Shown piece after piece: positions 24,553 through 34,880 of a stretch of 64,000 nucleotides of DNA. Numbering within the stretch: position 1 is the stretch's first letter; every line of letters starts with the position of its first letter. The stretch covers positions 35,490,796-35,554,795 of the forward strand of contig NC_080690.1 of NCBI RefSeq assembly GCF_030445035.2, written 5' to 3'. The stretch is from Dasypus novemcinctus. Its lineage: Eukaryota > Chordata > Mammalia > Cingulata > Dasypodidae. Position numbers and translations under genes: made by a program. The notes below the pieces were generated by a model, which saw nothing but the letters and a program-made list of their open reading frames with translations, was not told the origin of the DNA and searched no databases.

Positions 24553-25470
24553 TGCTGCGACGGTTTGCTCGGTCGGTAGAGGTGGGGTCTGGCTGCGGAC
24601 GAGGGGTCGGTCCAGCTTTGGACGAGGGGTCGGTCTCACAGGGGTTGCACGGTTCGGCTGACGGGGTCGCCCGGCGAAGCCGGCGACGAAGGGGTCGCCC
24701 GGAGAAGCAGGCGACGAACTGGGGACAAGGGAGGCCAGGCCCTTGTCGGGGGCTCTCAGGACTGGAGGGCGCACGGCAGAAGAACTACCGCGGAGACAAG
24801 GTAAACACGCAGGTCCACTTTATTGAGGGAGAGGCAACAGTTTTATGGGGGCTGGGGAAGGCTGATTGGTCGAAGCCACGCCCTGTTCTGATTGGTTGCC
24901 GGAGAAAGGTCAGTGGGCGGTACTGGACGGGGGATGGGTGGTGATTAGGGATTGGCTGTTGCTGTTGCTGGGGGAAGTGGCAGGGTTTAGTGACTGGTGG
25001 CTGCTGTTGCTGGGGTAGAGGGCAGACTGGAGTTTCCCGCCCACGCCTGGCTGTTGCTCCTGTTGGGGGGAGGGAAAAGGGCAGACTGGATTTTTCCGCC
25101 CTGCGCCTGCGCAGGGAGAAGGAAGAAGAAGGGTGCCGCCCCACAAGGCATCGTGTGGCGCCATCCGGGAGGAGGGGCGGCCGCGGAAGAATGGCTGCCG
25201 AGAAGGGGAGACCCGAGGGCACTCTGCGCCCATGCCGAGCTCCCTTCAGGGGTGGCGGTGGGCCCGATCAACCACCCTATTATGGGGGCAGCGGCTTGGC
25301 CTGCCGCGGCTGCTCCCCCTTCAGCCCGAGGGTGACCGCAGGGTGCTGGGATGGATTTTCAGGGTTGTCCCCAGTTGGGGTGAGGAGGCCGGGCTTTTGA
25401 AACCCCTCCCTCATCTGCCAGCATTTAGATGCAGGCGTCCCTGGGGAAGGACTTGACCTTGACAACTGAG
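24553..25470 (-). mobile_element. GC-rich solo LTR of an endogenous retrovirus (class I-like), antisense
   Basis: On the minus strand a run of promoter signals appears in LTR order: three CCAAT boxes (24951-24955, 24891-24895, 24865-24869 as attgg on plus), a TATA-like CATAAAA (24841-24847) and AATAAA (24819-24824), then a GC-rich stretch ending GTCGCAGCA at 24553. The upstream part has two copies of gggcagactgga…ccgccc about 59 bp apart (25020, 25079), as in U3 enhancers. The downstream part has tandem 28-bp units at 24663-24718. No gag, pol or env remnant was seen on either side. The right boundary is uncertain, and no target duplication could be assigned. Confidence 0.6.
24663..24718. repeat. 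Two tandem 28-bp units in the GC-rich LTR
   Basis: Units at 24663-24690 and 24691-24718 differ at three positions and start ggggtcgcccgg. A 16-bp unit, ggacgaggggtcggtc, is also duplicated nearby at 24597-24612 and 24620-24635. Confidence 0.85.
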
Positions 25471-28400
25471 AAACTGCAACAGCCAATGCTCCTAGCAGCT
25501 GGGGAAGGAGGGCTTTAGTCCTGAGGGGGGCTCTGGGCAGTGCACCCGCTCATCCACCACCAATACCAGTGCCTGCTCTGCTGACATCCCAAGGCTGGGG
25601 AGAGAATCGACTGAGGCTTTGAGTTTAAAGGAGCCTTTCCAATTCTAAAGAGTTTCCCCATGTGAGATAATTGACCATTTGTATTAGACACTCACCACCA
25701 ACAAACGGAAATACAAATAGATGATGCTTCAAGGTCGGCCAGGATTTTGTAACTCTCTTCCTCCTTGAAGAGTAGGAAGAAAGTACCAGCATCCTATGGG
25801 AAAGCTACCCCAAACATTCAGTTCAGGGAGATCCCTACGGGGTCCAAATCGATCTGACCTGGCGATTTCTCTGAGTGTCCAGTTAGTAATGATGAATGGA
25901 AGGATGACAGTAAATTGTTAGTGCACCTCTGATGGTCTGAAATTAACAGAGACCTGGCATATGTGAGGAAGGTGAGAGCCAAGGTCATTTTCAGGGTGGG
26001 GTTGAGGTAAATGTACTCTGGATGATCATCCATGCTGGGGCCCCCATCTGTTTGATGACATTAAACCTTAAAAGAAAAACCACTGCTGTTTGAACCTAAA
26101 GCTGAGGCTGTGGTGCAACTTCGGAGATACGAATTCTTTAGCCAAGAAGCTGCGGGCACTATAAAAACTCTGCCAGAACCAAGGACATCTATGTCTTCAT
26201 GACGCTGTCAACTGTTTTATAGATTTCTAGTGTTTTATGGATGTCAAATGTGACCCAAATTCTTATTTCCTTCTCATTGAACTTGGCAACCAATAATGGA
26301 ATTACTTTGGCTGGGAAGTGGGGAGATGGGGAGCACCTCAATTCTAGAGCTGACTGACTCCCAATAGGGTCCAGTGTTTTCCACGATGGGATTGGGGGAT
26401 GGATGGGTGTTGCAAGATGATCTTTTGGTATACTTTAAAAAAACATGAGAACTTCTGTTTACTTTTTATCTGTTTTTTAAATTTATATTTTGTATTTATT
26501 TATACTGTATGTATTTATACTATAGTACCTGCCAGTGATTTATAAACAAGCAATCACCCCTACATTTGGGGCGCATGCTTGAAAATTTTTTTACTAATAT
26601 TAATAAACACCCTTCTGGAAGGTCACTGCCTCCTCTTCAAGGGTGTCCTCTCCCCTGAACACTGCATGTGGGCCCACATTTCTACAAACCATTTTAGGGG
26701 GTTCAGAGAGTCCTTAAAGCCTACCTGTGGATCCTAGGGAAAGATTTCTTGGTCCCTAGTTTCCTCTTTCAGAGGTTATTCTAGCATGTTTTTGGGCCAT
26801 TCCAGCATCTGGTCACCCAGCAGGACCCTCAGGTAAGGATCCTGTCAGTAGCTGGTACAAGGCATCACGTGTTCCCAGTCCTACTAGCTGGAAACTTCCT
26901 GAGCCAAAAGTAACGGAACCCAAATAACGGGCCATCTCCTATCACCCACCTCCACAGGACAGACCCTGTCAGCACAGCCCTTTCTTTCTAGCCCTCCTTG
27001 TTCACATTTGGGTATGAGCATACACATGCAAACTGATTATGCATTTTTCATTACTGCTTTAGTTTCCTGGGCTGCTCAAGCAAATACTATACAGTGGGTC
27101 TGGTAAAACAATGGGACTTTATTAGCACATGGTTTAGAGGCCGGGAAAATGTCCAAATCAAGGCATCATCAAGGCAATGCTTTCTCCTCAAAGACACATT
27201 GATACAGCTTCAAAGCACAGTCTTGTAGAAAATTTGGAAACAGAGAAATGTATAAATGAGAAAAATTAAAACACCCATAATCTCATCCTCCAGAGATTAC
27301 TATTGTTCTCATTTTGGCACATGGCCTTGCAAAGAAAAAAATGTTTTTAATATTGATTAAAGGGAGTCCAGCCTTCTGAATTTGTCTTGAAACTGGTATG
27401 TTGTATTTTAAAATTTGCTCTTAATTCCCACTCTTTTATTGATTAAAAAAAAAGTTTCTTCTTGACCAGGAATGAGAAAGATAATCACACTTTAGTATAT
27501 TTAGCCAAAAATAAATTAACTAATATATAAATAGTGAGGCTTCTAGGATCTCAAATTCAAGAGCAGAAATTTCAGCTCTGTCTCATTTACATGCGTTTGA
27601 TTTCATCTCCAGTTTCAATGAAACATCTCCATCCCTTGATCCTTTATCCTCTTTTTCCTTTTCCGACCTTTTTCTCCCCTTCCTTATTCATTCCCTTTTC
27701 CAGCTAAGGCTTTTTGAGTGCCTCCTCTGTACCAGTCCCTGTTCTCAGGGCAAAGGGAAAATGTGGAAGCAAAGTGACTGGACCCTGCCTTGGAATTCAC
27801 AGTCTCCTCCCAATTCCCTTCAGCTTTTCATCTCTTTCTTTTTTTGTTCTAAATCACTCTCTCATCTACATCCTACATGTAGGCGTCAATGTTTTCCTTT
27901 GTAACTTACACTTCTAAAACATCCACACATACTGGTGCCTTCTCTGATGGCCAGTGTTCTGTAAACCGGCAGATCCTTGAAAAAGCCCTCTCTGCTGAAT
28001 TTATGGATGGCTGAATTTATGGATTTTTATTTCATAAAAAATGATTAATGCTAATTAACATTTTAACTTCAGGCCATTTAATGGCACCCGACAAAGGGGT
28101 CAAGTGAAACTCATGGGTGTCATATGTCAAATGTCACAGTTATGGGATGGGGCTGAACAGTTGCTAAGAATCAGATGAAGAGAGTGTGTGAGGGAACTGC
28201 AGACAGAACTTCTGCACCCATCGCAGAGCACTGTGTCCCCCGGGCCACAGTCAGAGGGATACCACCTACACCCCCAATGAGAAATACTGTGCTCTCGTCT
28301 GAATGCATGTTTGGGAGGTGGTTTCCTTCTGCCTCACATGCCTGCAACTAAAGAAACCCACTGCATGTCTAGAGATAAAGACTTAACTTCCTGAACTTGC

Positions 28401-29469
28401 CATCCACATCCCTGCTCATCCTAGAACTTGCTTTCTACCTTGTTCCTTTGATGTCTCTTAGATGATAATTTCAGTGTCCGTCACCTTCATATCCTCATTT
28501 CCCTTCTTCACCCCAATCCAGGCTCAACCTCTGCTTCTCACCCACTTAATTCCTTCCCCTCTCTTCCTCTTTGCCCCTCCTCACTCCACCCAACACTTAG
28601 GAACCCACTTCTGAGGGCAGTCGCACCCACTGTTCTGCATCAGCCTCACAGATGGGGGCTAAACACCAACCACCACCCAGTCACAACCAGCCACCACCAA
28701 AAAATCAAGCAGTAAGTGGCACTGAAAGCCAATGAGTTTCAGGAATGGAAGGTTGGGGTCCTCCTGGGAGGATTACACAAGATAGTATCTACCATGTGCA
28801 GGATATGGGTCCCTAAAAGATGGGGACTGGAGATAATAGCTGGAAATGGAAAGGAACACACTCTTGGATGAGGGTGGAGCTCCTTTCCCATGGAGGAGAA
28901 AGTGATGTAGCTAAGTGATGCTTCAGTCAGAGAGCAACACCACCTGTCTAGCTCCCAGTGTCTGGGAAGTGATTCCTTGCTGATGGAACTGGGACCTCTC
29001 AGTGAGTTGGCACATGGGTACTTGGGAATCTATATCACCATCACAGCGGGGACATGGATGGCAAGTTGAGGCTGTTTTCCATTTCCTCTGGGAGCCCAAC
29101 TTCAGTGGAGAAGGATAATACAGTAATAGCCAACACGAAATGAGCATACATACATGCCAGTCCCCAAACCGAGCAGTGGGGGAAGACATAAATAGTGGGT
29201 AGCAATAAAAAGCTTCCCTTTCAATAATGTATATTTAAGAATCTAAAAGTGAGCCTATTTAAGGAAAAATATCAAGTGAAAAATAGTCCTGGCTAGGATG
29301 TAGCCTTAATCTTGAAGGTAAAATGAAAAAATCACGGAGCCTGGTAGGCACTGAATCTACATAGCAGGCCTCAGTAAATGATGCCAGTGGGGGTGTTTGA
29401 GGAGCAATATGGAAAAACGAGGTGTCTGTCAATATACAAAATAAAAATCTCCACTGTTAAGTCCCATGG
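25471..29469. other. Intergenic, no gene recognised
   Basis: Mostly unique sequence. About 26100-26620 is AT-rich and non-coding, ending with aataataaacac-like text, and looks like a 3' UTR or pseudogene remnant that I cannot identify. A short MaLR fragment lies at 27055. Confidence 0.35.
27055..27219 (-). mobile_element. MaLR-type LTR, internally deleted, antisense
   Basis: The minus-strand start TGTGCTTTGAAGCTGTATC and the end CCCAGGAAACTAAAGCA match the termini of the 10426-10870 element, but only 165 bp separate them, so the middle is lost. Confidence 0.5.
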
Positions 29470-29800
29470 TCGGCAGCTACTCTGACCTTGTGTCAATGTC
29501 AATGGCTGTTGTCACCAGTTGATGGGTCTCCCGTTTGGTACTCAGAGACTCTCTTTATGCACTTAAAAGGCATCATTAGGACCAAGCGGCTATTAAGGCA
29601 GTCTTGCTGTTCGGAATGGTTTTCTGGAGCAAATGCAGAGGAAATGCGTTGCGGGTTGAAGTCATTAGCAGCGACCACAAGAGGACTGACTGTGGGCAAT
29701 TGTGCCATTAATCATGATAAGGGGACGTGTGAGCGATTAATAAAGTCCGCTTGGTGAGGCTTCTCCCTAAATGGGCACCTGAGTGGATGACCCCATGTCT
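29470..29800. promoter_or_regulatory. Candidate conserved non-coding element
   Basis: A unique, balanced-composition block contains a dense group of homeodomain cores near 29700 (ttgtgccattaatcatgata and gagcgattaataaagtcc) and no transposon similarity. Its look matches the deeply conserved enhancers known to fill Iroquois gene deserts. Conservation itself cannot be seen from one sequence. Confidence 0.35.
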
Positions 29801-30004
29801 TTGCTCTAGGTAAATGGGACATGTGTGTGCGGTGACATCGCCTCAGTATAATGAGTGGGTGGAACACAACAGTGATTCCAGGAAGTGCTGGGAAGGCAAG
29901 CCTCGGACAGGGACAGCTGGGATACAGTTTAAGGAGAGCAGTTGCAGCTAACATTTTATATAATGCTAACTAAGATCAGGCACAATTCTAATGCTTTGAC
30001 ACTC

Positions 30005-30160
30005 ACTACAGGTAACATTTTAGAGATGAGGAAACCGAGGTCCAGAGTAGGTGCTCCAATTGTCTAAGGTTACACAGCTAATAAATGACAGGGCTGGGGT
30101 TCAAACCCAGGCTGTCTGGTTTCAGAGGCTGTGCTCTTACCAGTTTGTTAAACAGTTTGG
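30005..30160 (-). mobile_element. MIR fragment
   Basis: It shows gagatgaggaaaccgaggtc, ggttacacagctaataaatg, gggttcaaacccaggctgtc and gctgtgctcttacca. Confidence 0.7.
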
Positions 30161-30204
30161 CCAGAAAATGGATGTACTTCCCCTCCTTCTGCCTCCACTT
30201 GGGC

Positions 30205-30355
30205 TATAACATGAACTTTGGAGTCAAGCAGACCTGGGTTTGAGCCCAACTCTTCCACTTGCTGGCTATTGGATTTCACATACTTAAGACTCAGTTTCCT
30301 CATTTATAATGTAGAGAGTCTTTCTGAACATTAATGGAAATTATCTAAAGTGTAA
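30205..30355 (+). mobile_element. MIR fragment
   Basis: It shows ggagtcaagcagacctgggt, ttccacttgctggctatt and gactcagtttcctcatttat. It is head-to-head with the reverse MIR at 30005. Confidence 0.65.
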
Positions 30356-31047
30356 ATAAAATAGGTAAAACTGGAATAAATGTCTCCGTCCTCTTCTTCC
30401 ACACTGAGGTGATAGCTACTGTGATTGCCAGGCCAGGGCACTCATGGGGGAATGGATGGGCAGCAGGATGGCTGCCCCGACCAGAACCTCTAGGGCTGGG
30501 GGCCTGCCAGAACCATCGACCAGCGAGCCAGCACCCACTTTTCTGCTTGCTTGTCCATTTTGGGTTCTGGGTTAAGAGTCTCAGTCTCTGCAGGTTGAGT
30601 GGGAGAGTAAAGTTTGGAAGCATAGTCAATACTGTAGCTTCACCTGTGACCCCAGTTCTGGGAAATGGGTTTACAGATTCTTTCCTACTCCTGGCACTGA
30701 GAGTTAGAGTCTAATTCTCCTCGTTTTGAATCTGGGCAGGGTCAGCGACGTGCTTGACCAATAGGATACAGTTGAAGTGACATCCAGACTCCTGAAGCCC
30801 TACAGCTTCCACCCTGGACTCTTGGAACACTTGCTCTTGGAACGTAGCTGCCATTATATGAAGAGTCTCAAGCAGTCCTTTGACAGCCCTGTAGGGGGTG
30901 GAACCAGGCTTCTCCTTGGAACTGGGTCCTCCAATGCCAGTCGAGCTGTCCCAACTAATACCACATGGAGCGGAAGCAAACCAGTGGCATTGAGCCCAAG
31001 TTGCAGATCCATAAACAAAACAAATGATTGCCTTTGTGTTAAGCAAT

Positions 31048-31080
31048 AGTTTTGTTTTGTTTTGTTTTGTTTTGTTTTTG
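31048..31080. repeat. (TTTTG)n microsatellite
   Basis: Six or so tandem TTTTG units are followed by a G-run. Confidence 0.85.
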
Positions 31081-32759
31081 GGGGGTGGTGACTTTTCCAC
31101 AGTCATATCACTGGAACACTGAGAAACACTTCCTAAGGAACTCTACCTCTGCCCCAAGCCACCTCTGCCCTGGAGTTGCCCTAGGGGCAACTTTGTTGGC
31201 AAACATGCCTAGGATCTCCTGTGTGGTGGAATCTGCCCCAGGACTCCATCTTATGTGCAGGCAGCTGGGATACAGCATGGACATGTCTTTCTCAGCTGGA
31301 TATTAGCCCTGGATGTGCAGGATTATATTGGTCTCCTGTCTCTTTCATAAACCATGTGGTAAATGTGAATATCAGACCTCATTTTACCATGAGGAAAATA
31401 CGGAATGCACAGATCTAAGAGAGAAGCCACAAGCTTTAGACTTTCAGCTAACACACAGATACACATCTTCTAGAATATGCTGAAGCTAGATAGATAAACA
31501 ACCTGGTTGTAGTTCACTGCTTCTCAACCTTGCCTTCAGGTTGGAATCACTTGGGAGCATTGAAAAATACTGCTGCCTGGGGCCCATCCCTAGAGGTTCT
31601 GATTTAATTGGTTTGGGGTCCAGCCCGGGTATTGGATTTTAACAAAAAAACCTCCCTGGCTGGCTTTATGTGCCTCCAGAGTCGAGAACTACTGCCCTGG
31701 ACTCATCATCATTGTCGTTATTTGCCTCATTGTTCGAGGGTAGGTTTCGTGAGACTTTAGATAAAGCCAGGTTGGGATTTGGAGACAATCCCAGGCAATG
31801 AGGGAAGCCATCAGTCTTTGATGACCCCATAAATAATAGTCACACTTTACATTAATATAGATCAAGTTGTCAAAGAGTAAAATGTATGCCACTGGCAATG
31901 TGAGCTGGTCATGGCATAAGTAACACCAAATATCAATGACACAAATCATTCCCTTTTCAAATCTCGTTCAATTCTTCTGCTTACACAAAGGGAACTGGTG
32001 TGAGTTTGTCTATAACATCTCTCCAACTCTTGGCAAAAATCAGGGAGATGGTTTGCCACTGACCAAAAGTCAAGTAACACTGACGGAAATCTTTGTCCCC
32101 ATAGAAGCCAGGTGGGAGAACTACAGAACTTACGAGAGAGCCACATGGTCTGTGATGATTCCCAGACTGCCATGTGGAAGCTGAGTCTCAAAGATATTTG
32201 GTAACTTGTCCAAGGAGTCAGGTCACTGCTCCCCTGCCCCTCCCCTACCAGCTTGACTCTTGGTGAAGAAAGTTGTGCTTTCTAGGGATCCTCAGCCATG
32301 GCACCCTAGTGTTACAGTGGACTCTATTTTTCTTGTCCTTGCAGTATGCTGATCCCTGCGAAGGGCAGATCAGGCCCATTTAGGGAGCAGGTATGCAGGG
32401 TAGGAGAAAGAATGAACTGTGGAGAAAGGTAAGGCTTGCTGTTTGAAGAGGGAGTTACTGGTTCCCAAAAAGAAAGAACTTTCTAATTCTGAGACTGCCC
32501 CAGAGTGTCAGGAGTCAGCAACAGTTGCAACCCTCCCCGCCCCCCCCCCCCAGTCCTTTATTTACTCAAGGTGATGTTTCTCCTTCCCGGTGATGGCTTT
32601 CCTCACGCTCATGTGTGGGGACAGGACACTGAGGTACAGGGGCCTCCTAAGACGCGTCTAATTCTGGACTCCCGAATTGTTCCCATACATCTGGGAGAGA
32701 AGGGCAAGGCAGTCTCCGAGGTCTCCTCCTTCCCCCTCCAATACTAACAAGCTTTTGAG

Positions 32760-32822
32760 CTTTAGGATGAACAGGGAGGGGAGGGGAGGGGAAGGGAGAC
32801 GAGAGGAGGGGAGGGGAGGAGG
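32760..32822. repeat. (GGGGA)n purine tract
   Basis: A strand-biased run of about 60 bp consists almost only of G and A, with clustered G4 runs on the plus strand. Confidence 0.85.
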
Positions 32823-32831
32823 TGCTTGTTT

Positions 32832-33050
32832 AAAAGGAAGATCTCCCATCCCACCCCATGCAGACCCCCAGGGGATTCTTTAGTACTCATGGTGGACTTA
32901 GGGTCTGGCCACTTGAGGGTCAGCCACAACCCAGCTTTGGTGTCCATCAGACCATGGGGGGGGCGGGCTTATTAAAAAGGAAGATCTCCCACCCCACCCC
33001 ATGTGGACCCCCCGGGTGATTCTTTGGCTATCAGTTGATTCTGATGGTGG
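32832..33050. repeat. Local direct duplication with a unit of about 142 bp
   Basis: The segment aaaaggaagatctcccatcc/ccaccccatg…gggattcttt at 32832-32882 recurs at 32974-33024 with few changes, and both copies are followed by a …tggtggac… block. The interval between them carries a tggtgtccatcagac motif. Confidence 0.7.
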
Positions 33051-33359
33051 ACATCCATGTGTCAAACCCTGACCAGGGGTATTTCAGAGAATCATGTCCT
33101 AGGGAAATCTGTGCAATGGGAAAGGCAGGGGGATGGTGTCCTCAAGGTCATGGGGGCAAGTCCACGGTGTCCCAGAAAGTCCTTCCCCATTGGACATTCA
33201 TGAGAAGGAACAAGAGGAACCTGGAATTCCAGAGGCATGAGATAACAAATTCATAGCCATTTAGAAGCTCAGAAACAAGACTTATTAATAAAGGAATACA
33301 AGAATCTTAAAATAATAGAATGCATTAGCAGTAGAGCAGAGAAGTTAAGAATCAGCCAT

Positions 33360-33575
33360 ACTAAAGAGTCTGAATTCTTGACTCATTAGGTGGATAACTG
33401 GTATCAAGTTACTTAACCTCTCTGAGTCTGTTTCCACAATCATTAGATGAGTATACTAGTAAGTATGATATAAGATTTCCCAGGCCTGATGTGACATACA
33501 AATGAGTTAGTGCATTTAAAGGACATGGTATGGTTGTCTGGTACATAGTTAGGGACCCAGAAGCTGTTATTATGA
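33360..33575 (+). mobile_element. MIR, nearly complete
   Basis: It runs from gttacttaacctctctgagt through aaatgagttagtgcatttaa to gtctggtacatagttaggga. Confidence 0.65.
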
Positions 33576-34779
33576 GCATGGTCCTAGACTCTGGAGCTAG
33601 AAGCTATCATACATCTCATGTAGTGAATTCAGTGGCCATCTAGTGTGACTCCAGGCAGGAAGGAATCAATAAGGAAAGAAGACACTGGGCGTGGTATGGC
33701 TCCCCTCATCTAGCATCCCCTCCCGTCCAGATACCTGGTTGCTCCTCAGAGAGGGCAGGGACATTTTAGCCATTGAGGGGAGTTTTGAGCTTCAGGTCCT
33801 ACAGGCTCATTGAACCTGAGAATGTCCACCTTCTGCTTTGATTGACACCCACTTTGCACAGCTCCTGGGCTGGCTGAGTGTGGGCACCAGCAGGCTCAGC
33901 CGAGGAGAGCAGGGCTACAGCCTCCCTTCCCTTGCTCTCGTTTTTAATCAAAACAGTATTTGAAATATGATTCTAGGAGATTATATTGGGAGCTTTGCAG
34001 GAGGCCCTTGATGGGGGCAGAGATGGTGGGAACAGATTTTCACTGGGGGCTGGAGTCTAAGGATAATCACAGGCTCAGGCCATTCTCAGGCTCTTTGCCT
34101 GCACCCCTGGAGCTTCATCTCGGCTGTGGAAGAGACAGGGGACACCAGGGATGGAGAACTTGGTTATTTTGCAGCTTCCCCAGAGAAGGGAAGGGGCTTG
34201 ACCATAGCCACGTAAGCAGGTAGTAATGGCATTGAGACGGTAAATCCAGCATGGAGGGTTCTGGCTTTCTCTTCTCTGCCCTTCTCACACCCCGCATCTC
34301 TAAGCAACTTGGCTTAGGTCTTTGAGACAACTGTGGGCTCCAAGCTTCTGCTCTGCATTGGGAGAAGTGGGGAAGAACCAAGTTTCCCAGGCAGGAGATG
34401 GTTCCTGGTTCCTGGAGCTGGAGAGACAGTCTGCTAAGGTTCCAGAGTGGGAAGATGGGCAGAAGAGGAGGCCCCCTTTTGCAAGGCTTGCTGTTCCTCT
34501 CATGGCTAAGGGAGACAGTGTGAAGGTGAGACCAAACCCCCTGAACTCCTGTTATCTGGATCCTGGTCTCTGCTCACCACATGACCTCAGGTTTAGGTAG
34601 GTTCCTTCTCTCTAGGCCTTGGTTTCCCATCTGCGCCAAGTGATGACTCACTGGGGCGCCCCCCTCTCCAAGATGCTAGCTGAAGCAGCACCCCCAACTT
34701 GAGGCCCTGGGAAGACTACCCCTGAGGGGTCTACCTGCCCCTCAGAAGGGGGTGGGGTTGAGGGCGCCTTGAAAGAAAC
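33576..34779. other. Intergenic between MIR and the IRX6 3' GC-rich domain
   Basis: GC content rises towards IRX6. No recognisable repeat or coding frame. Confidence 0.4.
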
Positions 34780-34880
34780 CTCCAGCTAAAGCTCTTTATT
34801 ACAAACGTTAATCCCCCAAAGCCGACTGGAAATAATGTTTATCTTTTCACAGTTTAATTTCCCAGACCCTAAGCCTCAGG
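34780..34880. promoter_or_regulatory. Candidate conserved non-coding element 3' of IRX6
   Basis: An AT-rich island sits within GC-rich flanks and carries several adjacent developmental-factor cores: TTTATTAC, a second TAATCC at 34809-34814, a forkhead-like TGTTTATC and TTTAATTT. It does not resemble any repeat I know. Confidence 0.35.

Larger units (their letters stand above)
30360..33359. other. Intergenic, no gene recognised
   Basis: It carries the (TTTTG)n, (GGGGA)n and 142-bp duplication listed separately. A diverged old-repeat stretch lies at about 31510-31700 (cttctcaaccttgccttcag, gttggaatcacttgggagca), a MER5-like pattern. No coding signal. Confidence 0.4.

Noticed and set aside
24552..25456. 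A group of open frames up to 145 codons in the GC-rich block
   Set aside because: They overlap in many frames within what looks like an LTR, and no protein motif is visible.
26100..26620. Possible processed pseudogene or 3' UTR
   Set aside because: The AT-rich text looks UTR-like, but I could not identify a parent gene, poly-A tail or target duplication.
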